Of a DNA stretch of 64,000 nucleotides, positions 18,030 through 25,477 are shown in pieces. The DNA lies in assembly GCA_002747035.1 (NCBI GenBank), contig PDRZ01000020.1, forward strand, positions 113,810 to 177,809, read 5' to 3'. Under the pieces are notes generated by a model, which searched no databases, was not told where the DNA came from, and worked only from the letters and a program-made list of their open reading frames with translations. Each line of letters begins with the position of its first letter. Positions within the stretch are counted from its first letter, which is position 1. Both the position numbers and the translations under genes were made by a program. The DNA comes from Rhodobacterales bacterium. Its GTDB lineage: Bacteria; Pseudomonadota; Alphaproteobacteria; Rhodobacterales; Rhodobacteraceae.

Positions 18030-18057
18030 CTCTTCAGGCCTTATGGCCTGCCTCGCG
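18030..18057. repeat. REP-like hairpin GGCCTTATGGCC
   Basis: GCTCTTCAGGCCTTATGGCC then TGCCTCGCG. The same 28 bp with two loop changes occurs at 42432-42460. It directly abuts the ferredoxin stop codon. Confidence 0.6.
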
Positions 18058-18372
18058 TCAAACCTGAGGGACGATCAGGACGAGCCCGTCGAGATCGTCG
18101 GACGCGGTGATCTGGCAGGACAGGCGGGAGGTGTCGGACCGCGGCGCTTCGGCGGCGTCGAGCATGGCGTCTTCGAAATCGTCCAGCGTGCCGGTTTTTG
18201 CGACCCAGGCGGGATCCACATGGACGTGGCACGTGGCACAGGACAGCGAGCCGCCGCATTCGCCAATGACGTTGGGCACATTGTTGGCCACCGCGGCCTC
18301 CATCATGTTGTGGCCGGGTTCAACATCGGCGGTGATTTCACCGCCATCGGGGAGTTTCCAGGTGACTTTCAT
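18058..18372 (-). CDS. 2Fe-2S ferredoxin (adrenodoxin type)
   Basis: A 104-residue plant/adrenodoxin-type ferredoxin. Cluster cysteines C39, C45, C48 and C86 are in the C-x5-C-x2-C ... C pattern (CGGSLSCATC). It is third in the operon P450 - GS-like - ferredoxin, so it is the likely electron donor to that P450; no ferredoxin reductase gene is present in the window. Confidence 0.92.
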   Translation of the reverse strand: MKVTWKLPDGGEITADVEPGHNMMEAAVANNVPNVIGECGGSLSCATCHVHVDPAWVAKTGTLDDFEDAMLDAAEAPRSDTSRLSCQITASDDLDGLVLIVPQV

Positions 18373-18452
18373 GTGGCGTCCTTTGGGCTGGCCAGGGCGG
18401 TTTGGAGGCCTCTGGCGGGAGAGTTGCAGGGAAAGGTGAAAAGCTGCGGACC

Positions 18453-19742
18453 TCAGATGAAATGCACGTAGAAGTCGCGTGCGGCGTCCCCTTCCAGATC
18501 GCGGGTTTTCTTGACCTCTTTTTCCTTCATGAAGGCATGGTTGTCACAGAGGGTCTGTCCCACCGCCGCCGTCAGCTCGGTATCGGCGCGCAGATCCTTG
18601 ATCGCGCCGGCAAGATCCATGGCCGTGCTTTCCCTTGCATCGGTTTTTTCAAACCCGTCGCCGGTTTCCATGGGCGGCAGTTGGTGGTTGTTGACCACGC
18701 CCAGCCGCGCGGCGTGCAGCACGGCGGCGGTGGCGGTGTAAGGGTTGGAGGAGGCATCGGCCATGCGGTGTTCCAAACGCGCCTTGGCCCCGCCTTCGGA
18801 TGAAATCCGGGTGGTGACGTTGCGGTGATCGCCGCCCCAGTTGCGCCAGAACCCCGAAAGAGATCCCGGTTGCAGCCGTTGATAGGAATTGGCGGTGGGG
18901 GCGATCAGCCCGGCCAGTCCCTTGTGGTGGTGGATCAGCCCGGCAAGGCAGCCGCGCGCCAGGTTGTTCATATGGTCGGGCCCGCCCTGGTCCCCCGAGG
19001 AGAGCGCATTGCCGCCCGATTTATCCGTAAAGGAGAAGTTGATATGCATCCCCGAACCGCCCGCTTCGGCAATTGGTTTGGGCATGAAGGTCAGCACGAT
19101 CCCATGTTCCAGCGCGATTTCCCGCGCCATCAGGCGGAACAGCACGATGTCGTCCACCGCCTTGACCGCATCGCCAAAGGTCAGCACGTATTCGAATTGC
19201 GGGCTGTCATATTCGGCGGTGATCATTTCAAGGGAAAAGCCCAGTTGATCGGCCATCTCCCAGATCGCGTCGTTGAACCGCAGCGGGTCCGAGAACGGCC
19301 CGGTGCCATAGACCACGCCGCCGGGCGCGTCATAGGGGGCAAGCACGCCGTGTTCATCCGTTTGCAGCGCGAAGGCTTCCAGTTCGATGCCGACCTTGGG
19401 GGTGAGGCCCATGCTCTGCCATTCGGCCACGGCCCGTTTCAGCGCGCCGCGCGGACACATGGGCAGGGGGGCACCTGCGTCGTCGTAAAGATCGCCCAGC
19501 ACGATCCTGGTATCGGGTTCCCAGCTGTCGCGGATTTCGTCATGGTACCATTTCATCTCCATGTCCGGCAGCCCCTCCATCATCATCGCGCCGGGGGCGG
19601 GGAGCAGGTCCTTGTCATAATGCACCCCAAAGGTGGAGCGGCAGAACCGGGTGGAGCTGTCGGCGATTTTCGAATTCGGCAGGTATTTGCCGCGCATGAT
19701 CGACAGGTGGTCACAGAATTGAACACGCAGGCGGGGTTTCAT
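18453..19742 (-). CDS. glutamine-synthetase-like gamma-glutamyl ligase
   Basis: A 429-residue GS-fold enzyme. Seen: VGIELEAFAL (first metal-binding Glu), EYDSPQFEY, GSGMHINFSF (metal-binding His), and NWGGDHRNVTTRIS with the substrate-binding Arg. It is shorter at the N-terminus than GlnA and has no GlnA adenylylation site. GS homologues of this kind ligate glutamate to amines (gmaS, puuA, ipuC, tdnQ, pipC groups). GGGAGAG precedes the ATG; the frame is open upstream to 19955 but that overlaps the P450. Between P450 and ferredoxin genes, it most likely activates an amine substrate. Confidence 0.85.
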   Translation of the reverse strand: MKPRLRVQFCDHLSIMRGKYLPNSKIADSSTRFCRSTFGVHYDKDLLPAPGAMMMEGLPDMEMKWYHDEIRDSWEPDTRIVLGDLYDDAGAPLPMCPRGALKRAVAEWQSMGLTPKVGIELEAFALQTDEHGVLAPYDAPGGVVYGTGPFSDPLRFNDAIWEMADQLGFSLEMITAEYDSPQFEYVLTFGDAVKAVDDIVLFRLMAREIALEHGIVLTFMPKPIAEAGGSGMHINFSFTDKSGGNALSSGDQGGPDHMNNLARGCLAGLIHHHKGLAGLIAPTANSYQRLQPGSLSGFWRNWGGDHRNVTTRISSEGGAKARLEHRMADASSNPYTATAAVLHAARLGVVNNHQLPPMETGDGFEKTDARESTAMDLAGAIKDLRADTELTAAVGQTLCDNHAFMKEKEVKKTRDLEGDAARDFYVHFI

Positions 19743-19773
19743 GGTGGTACTCTCCCTTTGCTTCAGGATTGCT

Positions 19774-21030
19774 TCAGGCGCGTTGGATGCGCACGGGCAG
19801 TTTCTTGATCCCGCCGACGAAGTTCGAGCGCAGGAATTCGTGATCTCCATCGGCTTTGATGGAGGACAGGCGTTTGGCAAGTTCCTGAAACAGCACGCGC
19901 ACTTCGAGCCGGGCCAGCCACATGCCGAGACAGACATGAGGGCCGCCCTGGCCAAAGCTCATGTGTTTATTGGGGGTGCGGGTCAGGTTCACGCGGAACG
20001 GGTCGTCAAACACCCGTTCGTCGCGATTGGCCGAAGACCACCAGTACAGTACCTTGTCGCCTTCGCGGATCTTTTTGCCGTGGACTTCGATATCCCGCAT
20101 CGCGGTGCGGCGGAAATAGAGCGCAGGGGTGGCCCAGCGGATGATTTCGTCGGGCGCGGTGGCCCAGATATCGCCGGTTTTCATCTGCTCCAGCAGCTCG
20201 GGTTGGTGGCACATCGCCTGAATCCCGGCGGCGATGGAATAGCGGGTTGTGTCGTTGCCCGCCGCCACGAGGAGGCAGAAGAAATTGCGGAATTCTTCCT
20301 GTGTGATCGTGTTGCCGTCCTTGTCCGGTTGCAGGATCAGGTGCAGCACGCCCGAAGTGTCGCCCGCCGCCTCTTTGCGGGCCATCAGGTCCTTGGCATA
20401 GGTGTAAAGCTCGGCTCCCGCAGGCGAGTTGAACGGCATCATGCGGAATTCATCCGTGGTCATCTTGTCCAATACGTGATCGGTGAAATCCGGGTCGGTA
20501 TTGGCGATCAGCGCGTCGCCCTTTTCCACCAGCCAGGCAAGGTCTTCGTCCGGCAGGCCCACGATGCGCCCCAGCATGCGCATGGGCAGCAGGCGGGCAA
20601 TCTCTTTGGTGGCATCAAAGCTGTCGTTTTCCAGAACCTCGTCCAGGATTTCATCGCAGAGCAGTTTGATGTCCTTTTCAAATTCGGCAATCACCGGTTT
20701 GGAGAAGGCTTTGGCCACCTTGATCCGGGTTTTCATATGTTCGGGGGGGTCGGTTTCCTGGAATGTGCGGCGGGCGAGGTATTCTTCGTAGCTCTGGTCT
20801 TCCATTCGGATGCCGCGGGCCGAGGAAAACACCGCGGTATTGCGGTTCATTTCCGTGATGTCGGCGTTGCGGGTGATCGACCAGAACCCTTTGCCCGCGT
20901 CCCAGTCGGTCCAATGCACGGGATCCGTGTCGCGCAGGCGTTTGAACGTATTGTGAGGCGCGCCGTTGACGAAGGTGTCATGGCTGGTCAGATCGGCGTG
21001 ACCATCGTCGGTTGGAGTCCAGATCGTCAT
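19774..21030 (-). CDS. cytochrome P450
   Basis: A 418-residue soluble bacterial P450. Seen: I-helix oxygen-activating AAGNDTT (about 256-262), ExxR in EIIRWATPALYFRR (295-298), and the heme loop SFGQGGPHVCLGMWL with the heme-ligand Cys at 367. First gene of the operon; a ferredoxin is encoded two genes on. With the GS-like ligase it resembles the morpholine/piperidine degradation clusters of mycobacteria, in which a P450 attacks a secondary amine. Substrate not proven. Confidence 0.93.
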   Translation of the reverse strand: MTIWTPTDDGHADLTSHDTFVNGAPHNTFKRLRDTDPVHWTDWDAGKGFWSITRNADITEMNRNTAVFSSARGIRMEDQSYEEYLARRTFQETDPPEHMKTRIKVAKAFSKPVIAEFEKDIKLLCDEILDEVLENDSFDATKEIARLLPMRMLGRIVGLPDEDLAWLVEKGDALIANTDPDFTDHVLDKMTTDEFRMMPFNSPAGAELYTYAKDLMARKEAAGDTSGVLHLILQPDKDGNTITQEEFRNFFCLLVAAGNDTTRYSIAAGIQAMCHQPELLEQMKTGDIWATAPDEIIRWATPALYFRRTAMRDIEVHGKKIREGDKVLYWWSSANRDERVFDDPFRVNLTRTPNKHMSFGQGGPHVCLGMWLARLEVRVLFQELAKRLSSIKADGDHEFLRSNFVGGIKKLPVRIQRA

Positions 21031-21127
21031 GGGCGTCTCTTCCTGTTGGCTGTTGGCATTTGGTTGTTAGCTTGTTAAGTATATTATGAGCCGATTTAAA
21101 TATGTCAAAGAAAATCTGGAGGGCGCG
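21031..21127. promoter_or_regulatory. divergent P450 / amidotransferase promoter
   Basis: A 97-bp AT-rich divergent space (AAGTATATTATGAGCC and nearby) that should hold both promoters. Likely target of the GntR regulator at 21887-22537, by proximity only. Confidence 0.5.
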
Positions 21128-21835
21128 ATGAGGATCGCCATTCTGATGACCAACACGGATGAAAGCGATTTCGCCCATAACTGGCCCAGAGACGGGGAAA
21201 AATTCCCGGCCATGATGCGTATGGTCCGGCCGGAATGGGAGTATCCGGTTTATGCCGTCAAGGATGGTGACTTCCCCGAATCGCTGGAAGGTATTGACGG
21301 GGTGATGATCACCGGAAGCCCGCATTCGGTGAACTCTGATGCGGCTTGGGTGGCGCGGTTGATGGGGTTGATCCGCGAAATTGTAAGGGCGGGAATCCCG
21401 ATGTTCGGGGCCTGTTTCGGGCATCAGGCGATTGCCATGGCGTTGGGCGGATCGGTGGGCAAAAATCCCGAAGGATGGGTGTTTGGTCAGGTCGATGCGA
21501 CCTTCACCGATGGCCGCCGGATGCCGATTTATGCAAGCCATTGCGAACAGGTGGACCGCCTGCCGGACGGGGCGCGGGTGATTGCCAGCGGACCGGGATG
21601 TCCCGTGGCCGGATTCGTGATCGGGCAGGGGGTGATGACCACCCAGTACCACCCGGAAATGACCCCGGACTTCTTTGCCGCGTTGATTGACGAACTGACG
21701 GATGAATTGCCCGATGAGGTGACAGCGTCGGCGCGGGAGTCGCTTGTCGGTGCGCCGGACATGGTCGCAACTGCCGAATGGATTGCCTGTTTTCTGGAAG
21801 GCAAAGCGTTTCCGCATGACGTTGACTCAGCATGA
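21128..21835 (+). CDS. class I glutamine amidotransferase-like hydrolase
   Basis: A 235-residue GATase1 domain protein: nucleophile C96 in GACFGHQ, with H175 and E177 in QYHPE. Stand-alone forms either supply ammonia or, as in PuuD and TdnT-type proteins, act on gamma-glutamyl amides. That suits the divergent gamma-glutamyl ligase. Start chosen at the ATG with GGAGG upstream. The last ten residues (KAFPHDVDSA) and the stop are encoded by a family 2 repeat element (21803-21850), so the native C-terminus appears replaced. Confidence 0.87.
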   Translation: MRIAILMTNTDESDFAHNWPRDGEKFPAMMRMVRPEWEYPVYAVKDGDFPESLEGIDGVMITGSPHSVNSDAAWVARLMGLIREIVRAGIPMFGACFGHQAIAMALGGSVGKNPEGWVFGQVDATFTDGRRMPIYASHCEQVDRLPDGARVIASGPGCPVAGFVIGQGVMTTQYHPEMTPDFFAALIDELTDELPDEVTASARESLVGAPDMVATAEWIACFLEGKAFPHDVDSA

Positions 21836-21850
21836 TGTGGAAACGCTTTA
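21803..21850 (+). repeat. family 2 palindromic element (short form)
   Basis: AAAGCGTTTCC ... GGAAACGCTTT, an 11-bp perfect inverted repeat around TTGACTCAGCATGATG. It matches the left half of the copy at 49244-49358 and covers the 3' end of the amidotransferase gene. Confidence 0.82.
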
Positions 21851-21886
21851 AATCAGTGGGTTGATCAAGATTTTCCGCGGGGGTGA

Positions 21887-22537
21887 TCAATCCAGAGCCG
21901 CCAGCAGGTCCATCGCCGTCACGTGATCGAAACTCACATGCGCCGCCATCGCCGCTTCGGCCTCTCGCGATCTCCGGGCGGTGATCAGGGTGGCGATTTC
22001 GCGATGCTCCTGCGCCGATGCTGCGATCACCCCCGCGTAGCGATAGCGCGCCCTGTAATAGGCCATCAGCTTGCGCGCATTGGTCTTGATCATGTCCAGA
22101 AGGAAGGGGTTGCCTGCCGCCTCGGCCACCACCCGGTGAAAGTCGAGGTTGAGTTGATAATATAGATCCGGGTGGGCATCGCCATGGGTCCTGGCATGGG
22201 CTTCACAGGCCTGCGTCGCCTGCTCCAGCGCCTGGGCGTGACGCTTGGATAAACGGCGCGCCGCCAGCCCGGCGGCCTGGCCCTCAAGTTGCGCGTGGAC
22301 CTCCAGAATGGCGAGGAACTCTTCCAGTGTGGGTTTGAACACGGTGGCCCCTTTGCGGGGCAGGCGTTGGATCAACCCGGCGCTTTCCAGCTTGATCATG
22401 GCCTCGCGGACCGGGGTGCGGGACACGTTGTGCCGGTCAATCAGGACGTGTTCGTCGATCACATCGCCGGGAGAAAGATGCCCCGCATCTATCTCGGCAA
22501 GAAGGGTGTTAACCAGGGTATCGGTTTGGCCAGCCAT
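21887..22537 (-). CDS. GntR/FCD family transcriptional regulator
   Basis: A 216-residue FadR-subfamily regulator: N-terminal winged helix (HNVSRTPVREAMIKLESAGLIQRLPRKGATV) and a C-terminal all-helical FCD ligand domain with metal-site residues (NLDFHRVV, AQEHREI, AAMAAHVSF). Such proteins respond to organic or amino acids. It sits between the P450/GS/amidotransferase cluster and the decarboxylase/aldolase pair and could control either. Confidence 0.87.
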   Translation of the reverse strand: MAGQTDTLVNTLLAEIDAGHLSPGDVIDEHVLIDRHNVSRTPVREAMIKLESAGLIQRLPRKGATVFKPTLEEFLAILEVHAQLEGQAAGLAARRLSKRHAQALEQATQACEAHARTHGDAHPDLYYQLNLDFHRVVAEAAGNPFLLDMIKTNARKLMAYYRARYRYAGVIAASAQEHREIATLITARRSREAEAAMAAHVSFDHVTAMDLLAALD

Positions 22538-22777
22538 GCAGGGTACATTGCCGAATGCTCAGGGAATTGCAAATAAATTGCGCGGCAAAATATATTTAAA
22601 GCGTTGTCCACTGCGGCTCACCACTGGGTCGTGCCGGCCGTGCCGAAGGCACGGCCCCGCCCGCCGCAGGCGGCGGCCCGAAGGGCCGCTTTGGGTGTGG
22701 TTCATGCCAAAGGCATGAACCACACCCCCCCCCCCCCCCCCAGAATGCTGACGCCGCAGGCGGCGCAGGTCTTCGCG
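22538..22777. repeat. array of GC-rich hairpins plus a C17 tract
   Basis: Four consecutive hairpins: GGCCGTGCC-gaa-GGCACGGCC (22636-22656), CCGCCG-cagg-CGGCGG (22661-22676), CGGCCC-gaa-GGGCCG (22674-22688), and a 16-bp stem with loop AAA at 22693-22727 (GGGTGTGGTTCATGCC arm). A run of 17 C (22725-22741) continues from the last arm, then another CGCCG/CGGCG hairpin near 22752. No gene. Downstream of the aldolase gene, so it probably also ends that transcript. Confidence 0.75.
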
Positions 22778-23557
22778 TCACGTCGTGTCGCGTGATTTCC
22801 ACAGAGCCATAGTCTCCCGCGCGGTTTTCACAAGCATCAGCACGTCGATTCCCACGGCCAGAAACTGTGCGCCCCACTCCGCGTATGTTTGGGCAACCTT
22901 GTTGTCCACGGCCAGGATGCCGGCCGCCTTGTCCGATGCTGCGATACGTGCCAACCCGCGCTGGATTGCCTCGGCCACCTCCGGCGCAGAGGAGTTTCCC
23001 AAAAACCCCATGTCCGCTGCAAGGTCCGAGGGGCCAATGAACACACCATCCACCCCTTCAACCGTCAGGATATCATCGAGGTTTTCCATGCCCTTCACGG
23101 TTTCCACCTGAACCAACAGGCACATCTGGTCATTGGCCGTGGCCACGTAGTCGGGGATCGCCGAAAACCGCGAGGCCCGGGCCAGCGCCGCCCCGGACCC
23201 GCGAATCCCGGTCGGGGGATATAACATCGCTCGCACCATCTCGTGTGCCTGATCGGCGGTTTCCACCAGCGGGATCAAAAGCGTCTGAGCACCTGCATCC
23301 AGCACCTGTTTCACCAGCCATTCATTGCCCACCGGGAGGCGCACCACGGCCTCGGAGTGTTCATGCTGTAACACGCCGATCTGGGCCGACAGAGTTTGCA
23401 GGTCGTTGGGCGCATGTTCCCCGTCGACGACCAGCCAGTCGAATTCGGCTGTCGCCAGCATTTCGGTCGCATAGGCATCGGCAAACCCGGCCCAACAGCC
23501 ATATTGCATTTTACCCGCCTTCAGGGCGGCCTTGAAACGGTTTGTGGGTGCGGGCAT
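22778..23557 (-). CDS. HpcH/HpaI family aldolase
   Basis: A 259-residue class II (metal-dependent) aldolase of the HpaI/RhmA type, which cleaves 2-oxo-hydroxy acids to pyruvate and an aldehyde. Seen: catalytic His in VVDGEHAPND, QVETVKGMENLDDI with the metal-binding Glu, and GVFIGPSDLAADMG with the metal-binding Asp. Length matches hpaI. It follows the PLP decarboxylase with a 3-bp gap, so the two are co-translated. No 4-hydroxyphenylacetate genes are nearby, so the substrate is open. Confidence 0.88.
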   Translation of the reverse strand: MPAPTNRFKAALKAGKMQYGCWAGFADAYATEMLATAEFDWLVVDGEHAPNDLQTLSAQIGVLQHEHSEAVVRLPVGNEWLVKQVLDAGAQTLLIPLVETADQAHEMVRAMLYPPTGIRGSGAALARASRFSAIPDYVATANDQMCLLVQVETVKGMENLDDILTVEGVDGVFIGPSDLAADMGFLGNSSAPEVAEAIQRGLARIAASDKAAGILAVDNKVAQTYAEWGAQFLAVGIDVLMLVKTARETMALWKSRDTT

Positions 23558-23560
23558 GGG

Positions 23561-24988
23561 TCAGCTCTCCAGTTTTCCGGCGATTTCTGTGATCACGTCA
23601 TACGCCATATTGATGTCTTCCCGGGTGCAGTCAAACTGTCCCGCCTGGAAGCGGATGACCAGTTTATTGCCGGTGTTCCCCCCGGTGCGGGTCTGGGTCA
23701 GGTAGATGCGCCCGTCGTCATTGATGGCATTGACCAGAGACAGGTTCAGCCCATCCAAATCCGGTGCATCCTGTGGCGCGTATCGGAAGGTAAACAGAGA
23801 CAACACAGGCTCGGTCACGATTTCAAACCCCGGCGTGGCGCGCAGGCGTTCGCACAGGCCCTGTGACCACGTCACATGGTTGCGCAGCCGGGCGCGCAGC
23901 CCCGCCATCCCGTAGGCGCGGATCATGAACCACAGTTTCAGGGCGCGGAACCGGCGGCCAAGGGGGACGGACCATTCGGAATAGTTGATGATCCCGTCCG
24001 CCCCGTGAGTTTTCAGGTATTCGGGCTGGATCGCAAGGGTGCGGGTCAGATCCGCGGGGGCGCGGATGAAGTGGGCCGACAGGTCGAACTGTGCCCCCAG
24101 CCATTTGTGGGGGTTAAAGACCACGCTGTCGGCGTCTTCGATCCCGGCCCACAGCGGGCGGAATTCCGGACAGATCATCGCCGCCCCGGCCCAGGCCGCG
24201 TCCACGTGGACATAAAGCCCGTGGCCATGGGCCACGCGGATGGTTTCGCCAATGTCGTCACAGGCCCCGGTGCCGGTGCCCCCGGTACAGGCGACGACAC
24301 CGGCGGGCAGAAACCCGGCCTCCCTGTCGGCGCGAATGGCGGCGTCCAGCGCCGCCGGGTCCATCGCCCGCATCGGCCCCTGGGTGGGGATGCGGATCAG
24401 GTTGGCCTGACCAATCCCGGCAACCCAGATGGCGCGATCCACAGAGCTATGCACTTCTTCGCTGCAATAGACCCGCAACGTTTTTTGCCCGGACAAACCG
24501 TTCACGTTCCCGTGCCAGTTCAGCGCCCGTTCGCGCATGGTCAAAACGGCGGCAAGCGTGGCAGAGGAGGCGCTGTCCTGGATCACCCCATGAAAGGCGT
24601 CGGGCAAACCAATCCCCTGTCGCAGCCACTCCATCATCCGGGTTTCCATTTCCGTCGCCGCCGGAGAGGTCTGCCATAGCATACACTGTGGTGCCATGGC
24701 GGTGGTCAGGTAATCGGCCAGCACAGCGGCGGGCGAGGCGTTGGACGGGAAATAGGCAAAGAAGCGCGGATGTTGCCAATGGGTGATCCCGGGCAGGACG
24801 ATCCGTTCAAAATCGGCCACCACCTGTTCCATCGCCTGTGCCGTTTCGGGCGGGGCGGGGGGGAGTTGGGCGATGATCTCGCCCGGTTGGGTTTGTGCCC
24901 GGACCGGGCGGTCCCGCAAACCGGCGTGATACTGCGCCGCCCAGTCGGAGGCCCATTTGCCCCATTTTGGAAAGTCGCTCCAGCGCAT
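23561..24988 (-). CDS. group II PLP-dependent (aromatic/amino acid) decarboxylase
   Basis: A 475-residue group II decarboxylase. Seen: AVLADYLTTAMAPQCMLWQTSPAATEME (family N-terminus), HVDAAWAGAA (PLP-binding Asp), FNPHKWLGAQFD with the PLP lysine, and a C-terminal FRYAP segment. The resemblance is to L-DOPA/tyrosine/tryptophan decarboxylases, which make amines from amino acids. It has an unusual partner for such an enzyme, an HpcH/HpaI aldolase 3 bp downstream. Substrate unknown. Confidence 0.88.
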   Translation of the reverse strand: MRWSDFPKWGKWASDWAAQYHAGLRDRPVRAQTQPGEIIAQLPPAPPETAQAMEQVVADFERIVLPGITHWQHPRFFAYFPSNASPAAVLADYLTTAMAPQCMLWQTSPAATEMETRMMEWLRQGIGLPDAFHGVIQDSASSATLAAVLTMRERALNWHGNVNGLSGQKTLRVYCSEEVHSSVDRAIWVAGIGQANLIRIPTQGPMRAMDPAALDAAIRADREAGFLPAGVVACTGGTGTGACDDIGETIRVAHGHGLYVHVDAAWAGAAMICPEFRPLWAGIEDADSVVFNPHKWLGAQFDLSAHFIRAPADLTRTLAIQPEYLKTHGADGIINYSEWSVPLGRRFRALKLWFMIRAYGMAGLRARLRNHVTWSQGLCERLRATPGFEIVTEPVLSLFTFRYAPQDAPDLDGLNLSLVNAINDDGRIYLTQTRTGGNTGNKLVIRFQAGQFDCTREDINMAYDVITEIAGKLES

Positions 24989-25094
24989 GATCGCTCCTCG
25001 ATTTAATTTTACATGTTAAGTAATATCAGAGATGTCGCCGTTGGCAAGGGCGTTGAGCAGTTGAAACCGCTCTGGTCAGACATGGCGGACTGTT

Positions 25095-25152
25095 GAAAGC
25101 GTTTCCGCATTATAGCCAAAAGACACAATTCTGAGTGTGTCTTTTGGCTATA
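25095..25152. repeat. composite repeat: family 2 end joined to a family 3 palindrome
   Basis: GAAAGCGTTTCCGCAT (a family 2 left end) runs directly into TATAGCCAAAAGACACA ... TGTGTCTTTTGGCTATA (25111-25152), a 42-bp palindrome with the family 3 ends. The rest of 24989-25277 has no gene and should contain the decarboxylase promoter. Confidence 0.8.
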
Positions 25153-25214
25153 ATGGCGGGGGTTGCAATTCCCGGGATCGTTTTGGACAACCTTTCTGCG
25201 GACCCCTGTGCAAT

Positions 25215-25255
25215 GAAAAACGGGGGGCCTTTACCAAGCCACCCCGTTCTTTTTG
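25215..25255 (-). terminator. terminator of the homogentisate operon
   Basis: Stem AACGGGG / CCCCGTT with extra pairs inside, flanked by AAAAA on one side and CTTTTT on the other, 23 bp past the DUF2783 stop. The symmetry would let it work in both directions. Confidence 0.65.
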
Positions 25256-25277
25256 TTTTACCCGAATGGGCGCATGT

Positions 25278-25472
25278 TCAGCCGCGTTTTGCAGCCGCGA
25301 CAAGCGCCTCTGACAACACCGCGCGATCCCCGATATGGTTGGCCAGGATCAGGATAAGGCGCGCGTTATAGGCATCGCTTTCGTCCTTTGACAGCGGTTC
25401 ATGGGCCGCGATCAGTTCGGCATAGAAATCGTCAGGTGTGTCGATATTGGGGGACAGGTTCAATTCGCTCAT
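25278..25472 (-). CDS. DUF2783 protein
   Basis: A 64-residue acidic, helical protein (TPDDFYAELIAAHEPLSKDES, then ARLILILANHIGDRAVL) matching DUF2783, a small family often found next to flavin monooxygenases of aromatic catabolism. Last gene of the operon, 5 bp after the FAD monooxygenase. No catalytic motif is visible; it may be a small partner of the monooxygenase. Confidence 0.75.
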   Translation of the reverse strand: MSELNLSPNIDTPDDFYAELIAAHEPLSKDESDAYNARLILILANHIGDRAVLSEALVAAAKRG

Positions 25473-25477
25473 GTCTC

